Assembly (NCBI RefSeq): GCF_030463565.1
Contig: NC_134656.1
Span: 2,299,001-2,363,000, forward strand
DNA length: 64,000 nt
Reading direction: 5' to 3'
Source of the DNA: Pelecanus crispus
Lineage: Eukaryota > Chordata > Aves > Pelecaniformes > Pelecanidae
Shown here: in pieces, positions 14,501 through 24,599 of the stretch
How positions within the stretch are numbered: position 1 is the first letter of the stretch
Layout of the letters: each line of letters begins with the position of its first letter
The notes under the pieces: generated by a model
Told to the model about the DNA's origin: nothing
The model's database searches: none
What the model saw: only the letters and a program-made list of their open reading frames with translations
Translations under genes and position numbers: made by a program

Positions 14501-16011
14501 GATGCTCCTTTACTCTCACCCCCTGCATTTTAGCCCCAGGCTCCTGGTGTCTCTCCCCCTCCATCCATCTCGTAAATGAGTTTGCAGAGTTTGCAGCACT
14601 GTCTGGGTATCTGCAGGAGAAGCACAGTGTAAAAAGTCAATCCTTATTTCTGTGATTAGTGTAGCTGGCAGATCCTGCCTCCGGCACTGAGCTCACGCTG
14701 CTCTGGAAGATGGACTCAACCTGACACTGCCTCAGCAAAGGTGATGGAGGGCGCAAGTCTGGAAAAAGCAGAAGATATGAAGCAAAATCATCTTGAGGGC
14801 AATTTGGTGGAAGTAATAAGAGGTTTAGAAACTGCGACTGAGCTGGGGATGGGGCCTGGCAGGAGCATTTCCCTGTGCCTGAGGAAGAGGACGAGGTACC
14901 AAAGTATAGCTGTACCCCATCACCCACCCAGGGTGTCTTCTGAGACACGCGATGAACGGTGAGCGATCCGACCTGCAGCGGATCACTCTTTGGGAAGGTG
15001 TCAGTCTCTTCACCTCTGAGAAGCATCTGATATGACTCCTCTCTGTCGCTTCCTTGCTCTCATTAGGCACATCTTCAGCACCTCCAGCATCTTCCTCAAC
15101 TGCTTGCTGCTCCCTGGGCTGAGCTGAAGGGGAAGTGGGGACAGCATGGGGGGCACAGCAGGGTGTGAAATGGCTGATGCTGGAGGGCTGGGTGCAATGC
15201 CAGGGGCTCGTCCATCCCTTCCCACTGCCAGGAACATTTCCAGAGCACCGTCCTCGTCCCTCCTGCTACCTCCGGTCCCTCCTCCAGCGCTAATATGCAG
15301 CATGGCACACTCATGCACAGATCTGATCGGGGCAGAGCTGCCCCTCGTCCCAGCTCCTCTGTCAAAGAAATCACCCGAAAGTGTAGGCAGGGACCTTGCA
15401 GCCCTTCCTCTCCATTCTGCAGAGCCACTTCTCTCAAACCCCTAAGTCGGTGGTTAACCAGCTTTGCCAGTGCGTCTGGTCTTGTTCACGCTCAGCGCTG
15501 GCATCCCCTTGGCCCTGCAGCTGCTCGCCCTGCACAGGCTGCCCATGAAAGCATGGAGGGAGCCATGGCAGGGAGCAGAGCCGGGCTGATGAGTCCTGAC
15601 CCGGGGTAATGCACACACACACGAAGGGGTTTCAATTGGGGTTCCCAATTCCCTTTGACTTGGGAGTTGGGTCCCTACATACACCCCAAAGTGTCCAGAT
15701 CTCTTTGCAAGGATGCCTGGGAGCCCGGTGTTAGACGTCCGCATGAAGGACCAATGCTGCTCTCCTTAGTGCCAGAAGCAAGGTATTCCCGTACCACCCA
15801 TAATTTCCCAGCTCCCCAGCTGTGCCCAGCTCTCATTTACTCCTCATCCCAGCTCTTGAGTCAACCACAGCATGTACTGGACGCAGGGCAATGCTGCGCT
15901 GAGGGCTGCCCCATCACAAGAGGACCTCTAAGGTGCTTTATGCCTTCTGGTTGGAAAACACCTAAATAACAGCCCCAAATTTGTTCCTTTTGTGTTTTGG
16001 AGAGCCCAGTA
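5546..16011. other. Intergenic DNA, no gene seen
   Basis: I see no credible exon, RNA gene or intact mobile element. The longest open frames (185 codons at 7596-8153 minus and at 10620-11177 plus) have no recognisable domain and overlap frames on the other strand. Low-level local repetition of the word tactgaag occurs at 11213-11283, and a short CA run lies at 15610-15621. RGS19, which sits head-to-head with OPRL1 in mammals, was looked for on the minus strand (its RGS-box signature) and not found. Confidence 0.5.
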
Positions 16012-16137
16012 GTGAAAACTGTGGTACGGTATTTATTTCTTAAAGACCTTTCACACAACTTTTCACATTCAGAAGAGGAAATTGTAGTAGGATATGTGTT
16101 TCTCAGGGACTTTTCACACAATTATTCACATTCAAAA
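16012..16137. repeat. 63-bp tandem duplication (two diverged copies)
   Basis: Two adjacent copies, about 16012-16074 and 16075-16137, align at a constant offset of 63 bases. Anchors are gtggtacgg/gtagtagga, the shared tcacacaa word at 16051/16114 and the shared ttcacattca word. Because 63 is a multiple of three, an open frame across the repeat on the + strand gives a diverged 21-residue repeat (core LFLKDLSHNFSHS, then VFLRDFSHNYSHS). The minus strand is also open across it. No flanking gene was found, so coding potential is unproven. Confidence 0.8.
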
Positions 16138-19100
16138 GTCTGGCTCAATCACACACGCTCAGTCCCAGCATCGGTGCTTTTGCTCAACCAGGTGTGAAAA
16201 CCTCTCACAGTTCCCAAGCCACCATTGCACCATTTGTGCACCAAGCTTTGCCGAGGCTGGAGCAGCCCCAGGTGACACCATTTCATCCTGTGACGAGCGC
16301 AGGTGATGTGGGTTGGGTGGGTGAGGGATAAAGGGCTGCGTGGGGCTGGGGAAGGGGGTTTGGTGGTGCAGAGGCTGAGGGACATGTGGAAGCAGATGAG
16401 TGCTGGTGGGACCAGGCAGCTTCTAGGTAAGGCTTTGGCTTGGGGCAAGGCAGAAGAGGCTCTTGATGGAGGTTAAATATTATTTTTGTAGGGGAATGGT
16501 ACAGTTTCCCTAGCTGGTAGTGACAGCTGAGCAGCCCAGGGTGCTGGACAGCCCCTCCTATGGTCACCAGTGCTCTTCTGCACACTCAATGCATGTGTGC
16601 TCATGGTCCTGTGGGCAGGCATAGCTGGGTGCAGTCATTGACATCTCTGTGACACAAATTTAGAAGTGTTTTTCTATTCTGTCAAACCTCCAGGCCGTGG
16701 CTTTTGGCTCCTGTGAAGCAGCACAGCTTTGCTGGAACCAACTCATCCCAGCAGGGCTGTTGACTCTCAATCCCACATAAAATTATGGGGAGCTGAAGCG
16801 TATGTACAGTACTTCTGGCGTGGCTCTTTGCATGACATCTTCAGAGTGAGCATGACAGCCGCATAAATAGCATATGTGAGGAGACATTACATATCTGCTG
16901 CTTGTTGCATATTATTTACATACATATCCTCTACCTAGCTGATGGTTCTTCCTAGTTACAGATTTGTTCAAGACTGGAGTCTTTTCAAGGCAGATATTCG
17001 AGCCTTTGCAAAACTGATGAGAATACGTTTCCTTTTACAGCTGCTTGAAATCTTCAGCAAACATCTATTGTTTCCTCTTGCTAGAAAGTGGAGCAAGGGG
17101 AAGCTTCTGAGACTGTATTTAGGTGGGTTAAAACTGTGAAAGCAAACTGTCCAAAAGCAAGTTATCAGGAATCAGCTGCTCTTGATCCAAATAACAGCAA
17201 GATCTTGAGTGGCACCTCTTTGGGGAAAGCAAGCTCAGAGGGAAGCAAACAGCAAATGGACGCTGAATATCTTGGTGCTAGACTTTTTTGCAGTGAATTT
17301 GTTGCTCTCAAAGCTGTTTGCTATGTAGAATGACTGCAGTAGAGAGGTGATAAGCAGATCCTTACTTTGAAGGACTTCTGTGAAAATCGCCATCTGAGCA
17401 TGGAGAGGTTTCCCTCCCTAAGGGATAAGAGGTTAAAGTGCTGGGATGGAGCTTGGAGGATCTGAATTCAGCATCTGATTCTGTTTCTTACTAAGTACCT
17501 GTGTAAATCATGCAACCATCATTGCCTTTCCCTAAATCGGAGACCCTTCCTCTTGCAGCATCTGCCCTGTGGGGACACCTAAATAGTGAGCTATGGGTGC
17601 CTGCTCCCTCCCAAAATGCTGGAAAAACCCCAGTGTCCTGGGTGAGGGGATAGTGGGGGGAAGGAGGGTTTCTGTCTTGCAAGAGTGGAGGGATTTGCTC
17701 ACTTTAAGGTCAATGGGTTTGAGATGCAAAGAGAAGTAAGATTGTAAAAGAGAATATAAAGTTGCAGAGAGGATTATTAGTGGTCTCATCCACAATCACC
17801 TGAAATGATCAGTCCCTGGAAAATTGCAAATAATGATGGCAAACAATAAAATATCAGTGAAGTGGGTAGCATTGTGTACTCTCTTTTTCCTGGTAGAGCT
17901 TGAGGGATTTTGCTCTAAATGAATTTTTGGTGAAAGCAGGATGCACTCTAATTATTTGTAAGTAGTGAGGATCAGGCTCACCACTGCACATGGTATTCTT
18001 CAAAATGCAGGCAGATGCTGGCATTAAGTGCATCTGATTATTCTCCTGCCTTGTAGCTTAAGGGGTTGTGGGACCTCTGGTCTTGGTGGCTGCTGTCCTT
18101 TGGATGTGACCGAAGGGCATGAGCGAGTCATGGAAACATGGGAGAGGCTGGCATAGGACTGAAGCAACTCTTCCTGTGAGTTTGTGCTCAGGTTTTGGGA
18201 GCTAAATAGCTCTTTCTTCTCCCATTGCATGGTCCCAGGGAACGTAGCAGGAGCTGATGTATTTCGTGGCATGGTAACTCCATGGCTTTGGCAGCTGGAG
18301 AGCAAGTGGAAAGAAAAAGATGGGTAGAAAAGGAGAGATTTCCTTCGTATTTGTGCTTGAAATGGGCATGAATTATTCTTGTTTTGCTGTCCTACTATTT
18401 TAGAAAGAGGAATCAATTGACTCCAGCTCTGTTAGCTAGGTGTCCCTGGGGACCAGCTGTCTCTTGCAGGAAATTGTTTTATTGTATAATACGCCTGTTC
18501 CTATGGATCAGTTCCTTGCAGCCTCAGGAATGGACAGGGAGGTACCCAGCCAGCAGCAGTGCTGGGTTTTCAGGGTACAGAGGGAAGCAGGCACTGACCC
18601 CATGGCTCTGGCACAGCAAGCATCGGGAGCAGGCACGTGGAGCTGCCTTTCAGGGACGTGGGGATGGATGATCTCAGCTGGCTTGAGCTAAAAGCTGTGT
18701 GCGAGTGTCTGGGCTTGTATTTATGGCTAGATCCAAGAGCGGACAGGAGGAGGTGCTGGGATCAGTCAGCTGTGATGTGGGCTGAACCCTCACCGCCAGC
18801 CTGCCACATGCATCCTGAGATCTTGTCTCAAATGTGCTCTCCCGGAGAAGTTCAGTGATCATGGAAGGGAAGCAGGGACTGTGAAAGAGGTGGGGACATG
18901 GCCTGTGGCACCCTGCTGACCCCGTTCCCCTCGGTGGGTCTGGGTTTTCAGCAGTGTCCCAATGCGAGCTGAAGTCACCAGGAACCATTTTTTTCCCCTC
19001 ACAGTGTGTTTGTTCCCAGGCTCCTGTTTGCTCCTTGTGAAAGTTACCCTGGTTTTCTTTGTTCTGTGTCTTAGCTTTGCAAAAGAGGGTCTGCAGAGAT

Positions 19101-22100
19101 TTCTGCCATCTCTAAAAGGAATCTGATGGAGCAAACACAGAAGCTACAATGAATATGTATTATTGCAAATATTGAAGAATCCAATCTCTGCCTTCTTAAT
19201 AGATGTTATTTCTCATTCTTTGAACAAGTCTGTCGGCGATGGAGGGCAGATAATCCACTTCTGGAATTTCTCTCGCCCTGCATTGTTACATGATTTATAA
19301 CATCACACAAGGAACAGAATTTGTCACCACTGCCTCTGTGAAGGACCACTGAATCCCCTTGTAGAGGGGACTCTGGGGAAGTGGTTTTTGGGGCTCAAGA
19401 GGCAATTTTTCTGATTTTGTTATGGCTTTTTAAAAATTCATTACTTCCTGCCAGATTCTCTGATGCTCTACTTGCTTGCCATAGATCTGTGAGAGTATGG
19501 AAAGCAGTCGGAGTGTTCAAACGCCGAACCCGACATCTCTTGCTCTTCTGTAGCTGGTGCAGGGCTGAGCAGTGAATTCTGTGTGCTCTTACCTAGCTTT
19601 ACTATCCTAGACATAATTTTCCATGTCTGTTTTGCAGGTTTTCCAGCTCTGGAAATGAGCTCTTGCTCTAACTTGTCTAGCTGTAATGCAGTTTTTTTTT
19701 TTTTACTAAACCCCAGTACCAGTTCTGGTTGCTTCCGTAGTGTTTAATGGTTTGCTGCAAGATGCAGTGCTGGTGCTGCTCGGCTGCAGACACAGTTAAT
19801 GTCCCTGCCCAGCACCAACCCAGTGAAGGGAGCAGCAATGCTCAAGGACCTCCAAGTGCTTGCTGGTAATGCTGGCCCTGGGGAGGCTGCAGCTAGCCTG
19901 AGACGCTGCTGGGCTTACCCTGACTTGTACGTATGCTTAACAAAACCGGAAAGCTGGGAGAGAGTGAGCAGAGAGCTCAGGGAAGCTCTTGCAGGGCCAA
20001 GGCTGAAGAGGGTGAAATGGGGAACCAGAGGGAATGCTCTGAGGATGCAATTCTTGCTGGAGGGCTGAATGTGGGGGGTTTTGAGCAGCTGACAGCTGAC
20101 TATTGAAAAGCGTGAATGGTTGATCAGGAAAACAAGACCTTTTGTGCTTTTTTGCATAGATGTTTAACAGCAAATAACAATTCTACCTGCTGTCGCATCT
20201 GTTTCTCATTCTACCAAACAGCTTGAGCCCAGTTTTATGATACTTGAAATGAATGGGTTCACCAATGGTAATGCACTGCCAGTGTCATCAGTTTTGATAA
20301 GTGGAGGATGTGTGCATTAACCAGAGATGTTTTTAGTGTTTATGGTGTGGACAGTGGTGGGAGAAATGAGGCTGTGTGGCTCCCTGCGTGTGCCTCTTGT
20401 TCTTGGTTGCTGAATTTGTGTGATGATTAATGTCCAAAGAACAAATTTCACCTGCCGTCAGTGGCTGTGGTACAAACTTAGCTAATTAGCCTTTGGAACA
20501 TGGTTGGCAGGTGCCCTTCATCCCAGGAGTGATGGCTGCATTTTTGAACCTTTGCTTTCCAGCCTCTCCAGCACATTCTGCATCCCCCCCCAGCCTTCCT
20601 CCTTTTCCTCTGCAGCCCAGGCGCTTGTTCCCTGTGTAAGAAATTATTTCACATCTTGCAAAATTAATTCTCTGCTCATGATGGCCTTGATTAAACAGAT
20701 CGGCAAACTGTGCTAAAGGTGGCAAAACAGCTCTGATGTGCAGACATCTTCAGCTCCTGAAAGAAAAGGCAAAAAAATGTGGGCTGTTGCTATTAGGAAA
20801 TGCCAGGTGGTGATGGGCTGTTTTTTGCAAAACCAGCAAAAATTTTTCATGTTTAGGAGCAGTGTCTGTGAAGTTAACCTGGTTGAAACAAGGGTGGATG
20901 TAATTATTGGCGTTAGAGCTAGATTAGCTTGAAATAGGTAAGTTTTGTTTATCCACAACTGGATAGACTGTGCTGATGCTTGAGGAGTTTGATAGATAAG
21001 CTATAGGTATGTGGGGAGGGCCCAGGGTCCTGCCTCTGCCAAGAAATAGCCATTAACCAAGCAGAGAAGAACCTGCTTGGGCCCCAGCTGTGGCTCTTGG
21101 CAAATTTTCAGAGGCTTATATTATAAACAAACCCCAAATATGCACAAAGCTCACTTTCAGACAAGCTTTAATTTTTTAATGGGCACTCTAATCACTTACC
21201 CAATTCATCAAAAACTTTTTGTATACTTTTTAGTCTTATTTTACAGATATTTAATGAAAAGTGGGGTTGAGAAAAAAGGTATTTGCACCATGAATGTATT
21301 TTTGACTTGCATGTTGATGCTCTGGACACTTTCTTGTAAATCCAGCGTCTATTAATGGCGTGTCACCTGCTGCCTTCACGCATGCTTTCTGGGTGATCAT
21401 TGCCTGGAAGAAGGGTGGCATTTTTGGCTTGTTCTTTTCTGGCTTTGATTACCTTGCTGTTTGCATAGAAACCTTCAAGCAGAAGACTTGATCTGTTTTT
21501 CAAAGAAATAGTCTGGGAAAATTCCTTTTGGGTCATGCAGATGAAATCTTAGTGGTGTTCCTTCTCAGCCTTGGTGCATAGACTCCAATGGACACGGGGA
21601 AGACTTCTGATGAGGAAGAAATCTGGCCAGTCTCCTGCTCTTGGGATGACTGTCTGTCCTTCTCTCATCCTAGGGACCCTGAGAAGAGTAGAAGGTAAGA
21701 TACCATGAGACTTTCCAGGAGAACAGATCTCTTTGTGGTTGAATTAGGATTGGGGTCAAATCATGTGTAACAGTGGGCTTGGGACTGAAGGTGTGGCATG
21801 AACATCGTGGGCTTTTTCCTGCGCAAGAGGACAGGGCTGAACAGCGTGAAGATGGATGGAGGAGGAGAATTTTTGGAAGAGTTTTTGTCCCAGACACAAA
21901 ACATGTTTTGGCTGTCAGTGGTTCAAGGTGGCAATCCTGATCCCATTTACAGCAGTCACTCCAAAACACCAGGCTGTGTCAAGTCAAAACAAGAACGGCA
22001 ACAAGATAAATAGGTGAACATGCTGTATTTGCTGCACTGAATTAACATAAAATGAGTATGTGAAGGGCTAAGTGCATTCACTGAGGTGGGAGCCAGCAGA

Positions 22101-23269
22101 GAGGAGCAGAGCTGAATTTGCAAACACACTTTTCCCGTAGACTCCTGGGCTGTCCAGCCAGGCGCTCTCGCACTGATTTACTGCTGTCCTTCCTTCAGCC
22201 TTTGAAAATCAATCCATTAACAATTAAAGTGATGTCTAGTCTAGTATTTATTTCACACTCTCTCGTTAATGGACTGCCCAAAAAAAACCTTCTTCAAACA
22301 CTAAGGCTGTTTGTATTTCACAAGGGGGCTGTATCTCTGGGTCGTGCTTTTTCCCTTGTTCCCCGTCAGAGCTGAGACCTGCTCTTATGGAAGCATTCAG
22401 GAAAATTACCATGCATTACCATACCTTGCTGTTACGTGTCTTGCAAAGAAGGTGCAGCTTCTGTGCTAAATATCCCCAGGCATCCATTAAAGCAGAACTA
22501 GAGCAGAAAGGGCTAGCCCTGAATGTGTCTGCTGGGCCCAAGCAGCTCCGCGTTGGGCTGGCTGTGGGCTCTGCAAGAGAAGCATTTGCTGCCCAAGAGC
22601 TCATTTTCCTTTTCTCCATCTCCTGGGCAGTAGCAACCTACCCCAAATTGGATCTGAGCTGTGTGTCACTGCTTGTGTCCCCAGTGCAAACTGTTGGGAA
22701 ATGTCTTCTTCAGGGAAATAAATGGCCAGAGGCACTGGATCATGAGGCTCTAGTTCTTGGCAGTCAGTTTGCCCCTGATCTGGGATCAAGCTGGGGGTGG
22801 ACCCCCAAAACCTCTTTGCACCCAATTTTGGGGGGGTGGGGTGGCATACCTGGGGGGGCTCTGCAGCTCTTGGGCACTGAGTCCATCAGGGTCAGTGTCC
22901 CATGGGCAGATTGGGGAGGGCAGGGACCTGTGGGGTCGACATGGATCACCCCACGCTAAGGTAATGGATTTACCACTGCAGCTTCTTAAAAGAAATGTGC
23001 TACTCTAACTCTGATCCGAAGTGCAGGATGTTTTGGCTTACAAAAACGACCTTTCACGAATGCCACTATAAGAATTCTGAATAATAACAATTTGCTCCCC
23101 CTCCGTTCTCAGTCCTCCTTGTATTTTTGCCAGTTTCTAGGTCAAACTCCCCGTTCCGCTCCTCCTGCGCTAGCACAGCGTTCAGGTTGCACAATTGCAG
23201 AGGCAGGAGGAATTCGCTTCCCGAAGCCCTGTCTCCCCCGTGCCCTCATCCTTCCCTTCCCTTCTTCCA
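16138..23269. other. Intergenic DNA upstream of OPRL1, no gene seen
   Basis: No recognised exon. A 190-codon + strand frame at 22387-22959 runs up to the CpG island but matches no family I know and has no clear splice structure. A T-run lies at about 19691-19704. The stretch probably holds distal regulatory DNA of OPRL1, but no specific element can be named. Confidence 0.5.
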
Positions 23270-23376
23270 AGCGCATCTGGGTGGGCGCCCGCCCCAGGTA
23301 GGCTGCGGGTCCCCTCCGCGCTGGGGGCTGCAGCAGGGTTGGGGGGGGGATGGTGCTGGACCCCCCTCCCCGCTGC

Positions 23377-23391
23377 GGGGGGGGGGGGGGG
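23377..23391. repeat. Run of 15 Gs inside the OPRL1 CpG island
   Basis: The G-run is preceded by a C-rich stretch at 23361-23371, so the strands could form a local stem or the G-run a quadruplex. It lies roughly 440 bases upstream of the candidate first-exon donor. Confidence 0.9.
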
Positions 23392-23699
23392 CTGCGGGAG
23401 CGGGGGGAGGACGCTGCCCTTGGGCTCGCAGGTGTGGGCTCGCTTTCTGTTTGGTGCCTTTGGTTATTTATTATTCCCCCCTTTCTTCTTTTCCCCCTTC
23501 CCCCCCCGCTTTTCTCTTACGCAGTGGGAGAAGCCAGCAGCCGGGGCTGGCTCTGCCCAGCCGCCGTCCGTCCTCCCTCCCTCTCCCCCATCCCTCCCTT
23601 TTCGTTAAAAACGTGGGCTCCGGGGTGCAGCCCCCTGCGCTGGCAGCAGCCCTGCCTGCGAGGAGCAGCCCCTTACCCCCCAGCCCTCCACCGACTGCC

Positions 23700-23828
23700 C
23701 CCGGAGCGGAGCCTCCGGCTTTGTCCCCCCGCATCAGCCCGGGGGTGCCTGGATGCGGCCCCGGGGAGCGCAGCCTGGCCCGGAGCTGCGGGGCGTGGAG
23801 CAGCCGTAGAGGGGAAACCCGCACGCAG
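23700..23828 (+). other. Candidate noncoding first exon of OPRL1 (5' boundary unknown)
   Basis: A strong splice donor, CGCAG|GTAAGC, ends an exon at 23828 inside the CpG island. The matching acceptor is most likely the pyrimidine-rich site ending in CCCAG at 24345, which leaves 27 noncoding bases before the ATG at 24373. A CAG at 24358 is an alternative. The transcription start cannot be placed; 23700 is only a nominal left edge. Confidence 0.4.
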
Positions 23829-24138
23829 GTAAGCAGCCAGCGGGGGCTTATTTTCAACTTTGGGCTTTTCCTGCCCTTTTACCGGGGCTGGGGGGTTGTG
23901 CCCCAGCAGCGGGGCGAGCCCCCAGCCCCCGTGGGAGGCTTCGGAGGGTACTGGGTGGGGGAGATTTGGGGGCACAAAGCCCCGTGTGGGGACTCGGGGA
24001 GCAGGCAGGGCTGGGGGAGGCAGGTAGGAGCACCCAGCGCTTGGGAGGGATGGCGTTGTGCAGCCCGCATGTCCCCTGCGCTGGCGGGGTGGAGATATGG
24101 GCGAGCTCCCTGCGTGCTCAGGATGCACCAAGCTCTTA

Positions 24139-24216
24139 GGGTTGTATCCCATTAAAATGCTCTTGGGGAGGTTTTGGGGGTTGCATCCCATTAAAATGCT
24201 CTTGGGGAGGCTTTGC
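24139..24216. repeat. 39-bp tandem duplication in the OPRL1 5' intron
   Basis: Two copies (24139-24177 and 24178-24216) share atcccattaaaatgctcttg and differ at only a few bases. They lie between the candidate noncoding exon and the first coding exon of OPRL1. The near identity implies a recent duplication, so the copy number may vary between individuals. Confidence 0.9.
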
Positions 24217-24372
24217 GGGGGGGCTGTGCTGTCCCTGGCAATAAATCATCCTTCTCCCCCAGCGTCTCTCACACACATGCTTTGCTACAGTCCCACGCTA
24301 CCCAATTGATCGGTGGATCTTAAAACTGTCTCTTTGGTGCCCCAGGTCCTTGGCACAGGCTGGTGCTTCAGG

Positions 24373-24599
24373 ATGGACCCGCTCTTCCCTGCCCATATTT
24401 TGGAAGACCCTGACCTGAGAAAGCTGCTGAACGACTCTTCCGTGCTGAACCTGAGCTTTCTCCCCAGTAACTGGTTCAACAACGGCACGGGGGACAGCTT
24501 CCTGCCGCTGAGCATCAAGATCACCATTGTGGTCGTCTACTCCATTGTGTGCATTGTGGGGCTGGTGGGCAACTGCTCCGTCATGTATGTGATCGTCAG
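24373..24599 (+). CDS. OPRL1: OPRL1 coding exon 1 (N-terminus and TM1)
   Basis: It encodes residues 1-75 and two bases of codon 76: the glycosylated extracellular N-terminus and the first transmembrane helix (about residues 48-73, with GLVGN containing N67). The donor is GTCAG|GTAGGA, so the GT is 24600-24601. Codon 76 (Arg) is completed by the first base of exon 2. Reading on into the intron meets TAG at 24601-24603 immediately. Confidence 0.96.

Larger units (their letters stand above)
23270..24080. promoter_or_regulatory. CpG island, probable OPRL1 promoter region
   Basis: GC content rises sharply and CpG dinucleotides become frequent from about 23270 to 23830, with a weaker tail to about 24080. 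It lies directly upstream of the OPRL1 start codon. Long G and C runs occur inside (C-rich 23361-23371, then 15 Gs at 23377-23391). No TATA box is obvious, which is usual for CpG promoters. In mammals the OPRL1 promoter is bidirectional with RGS19; no minus-strand partner is seen here. A 342-codon open frame across the island is explained by base composition. Confidence 0.7.

Noticed and set aside
15066-15090. RE1/NRSF-like site beginning ttcagcacc
   Set aside because: Only the left half matches the consensus; the right half does not.
22387-22959. 190-codon + strand open frame upstream of OPRL1
   Set aside because: No family resemblance and no supporting splice signals. Its C-terminal half is a Gly/Trp-rich composition effect of G-runs.
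23127-24155. 342-codon + strand open frame
   Set aside because: It spans the CpG island, starts at a TTG codon, is low-complexity Pro/Gly/Ser/Ala-rich and runs through the strong splice donor at 23829. GC-rich composition explains the lack of stops.
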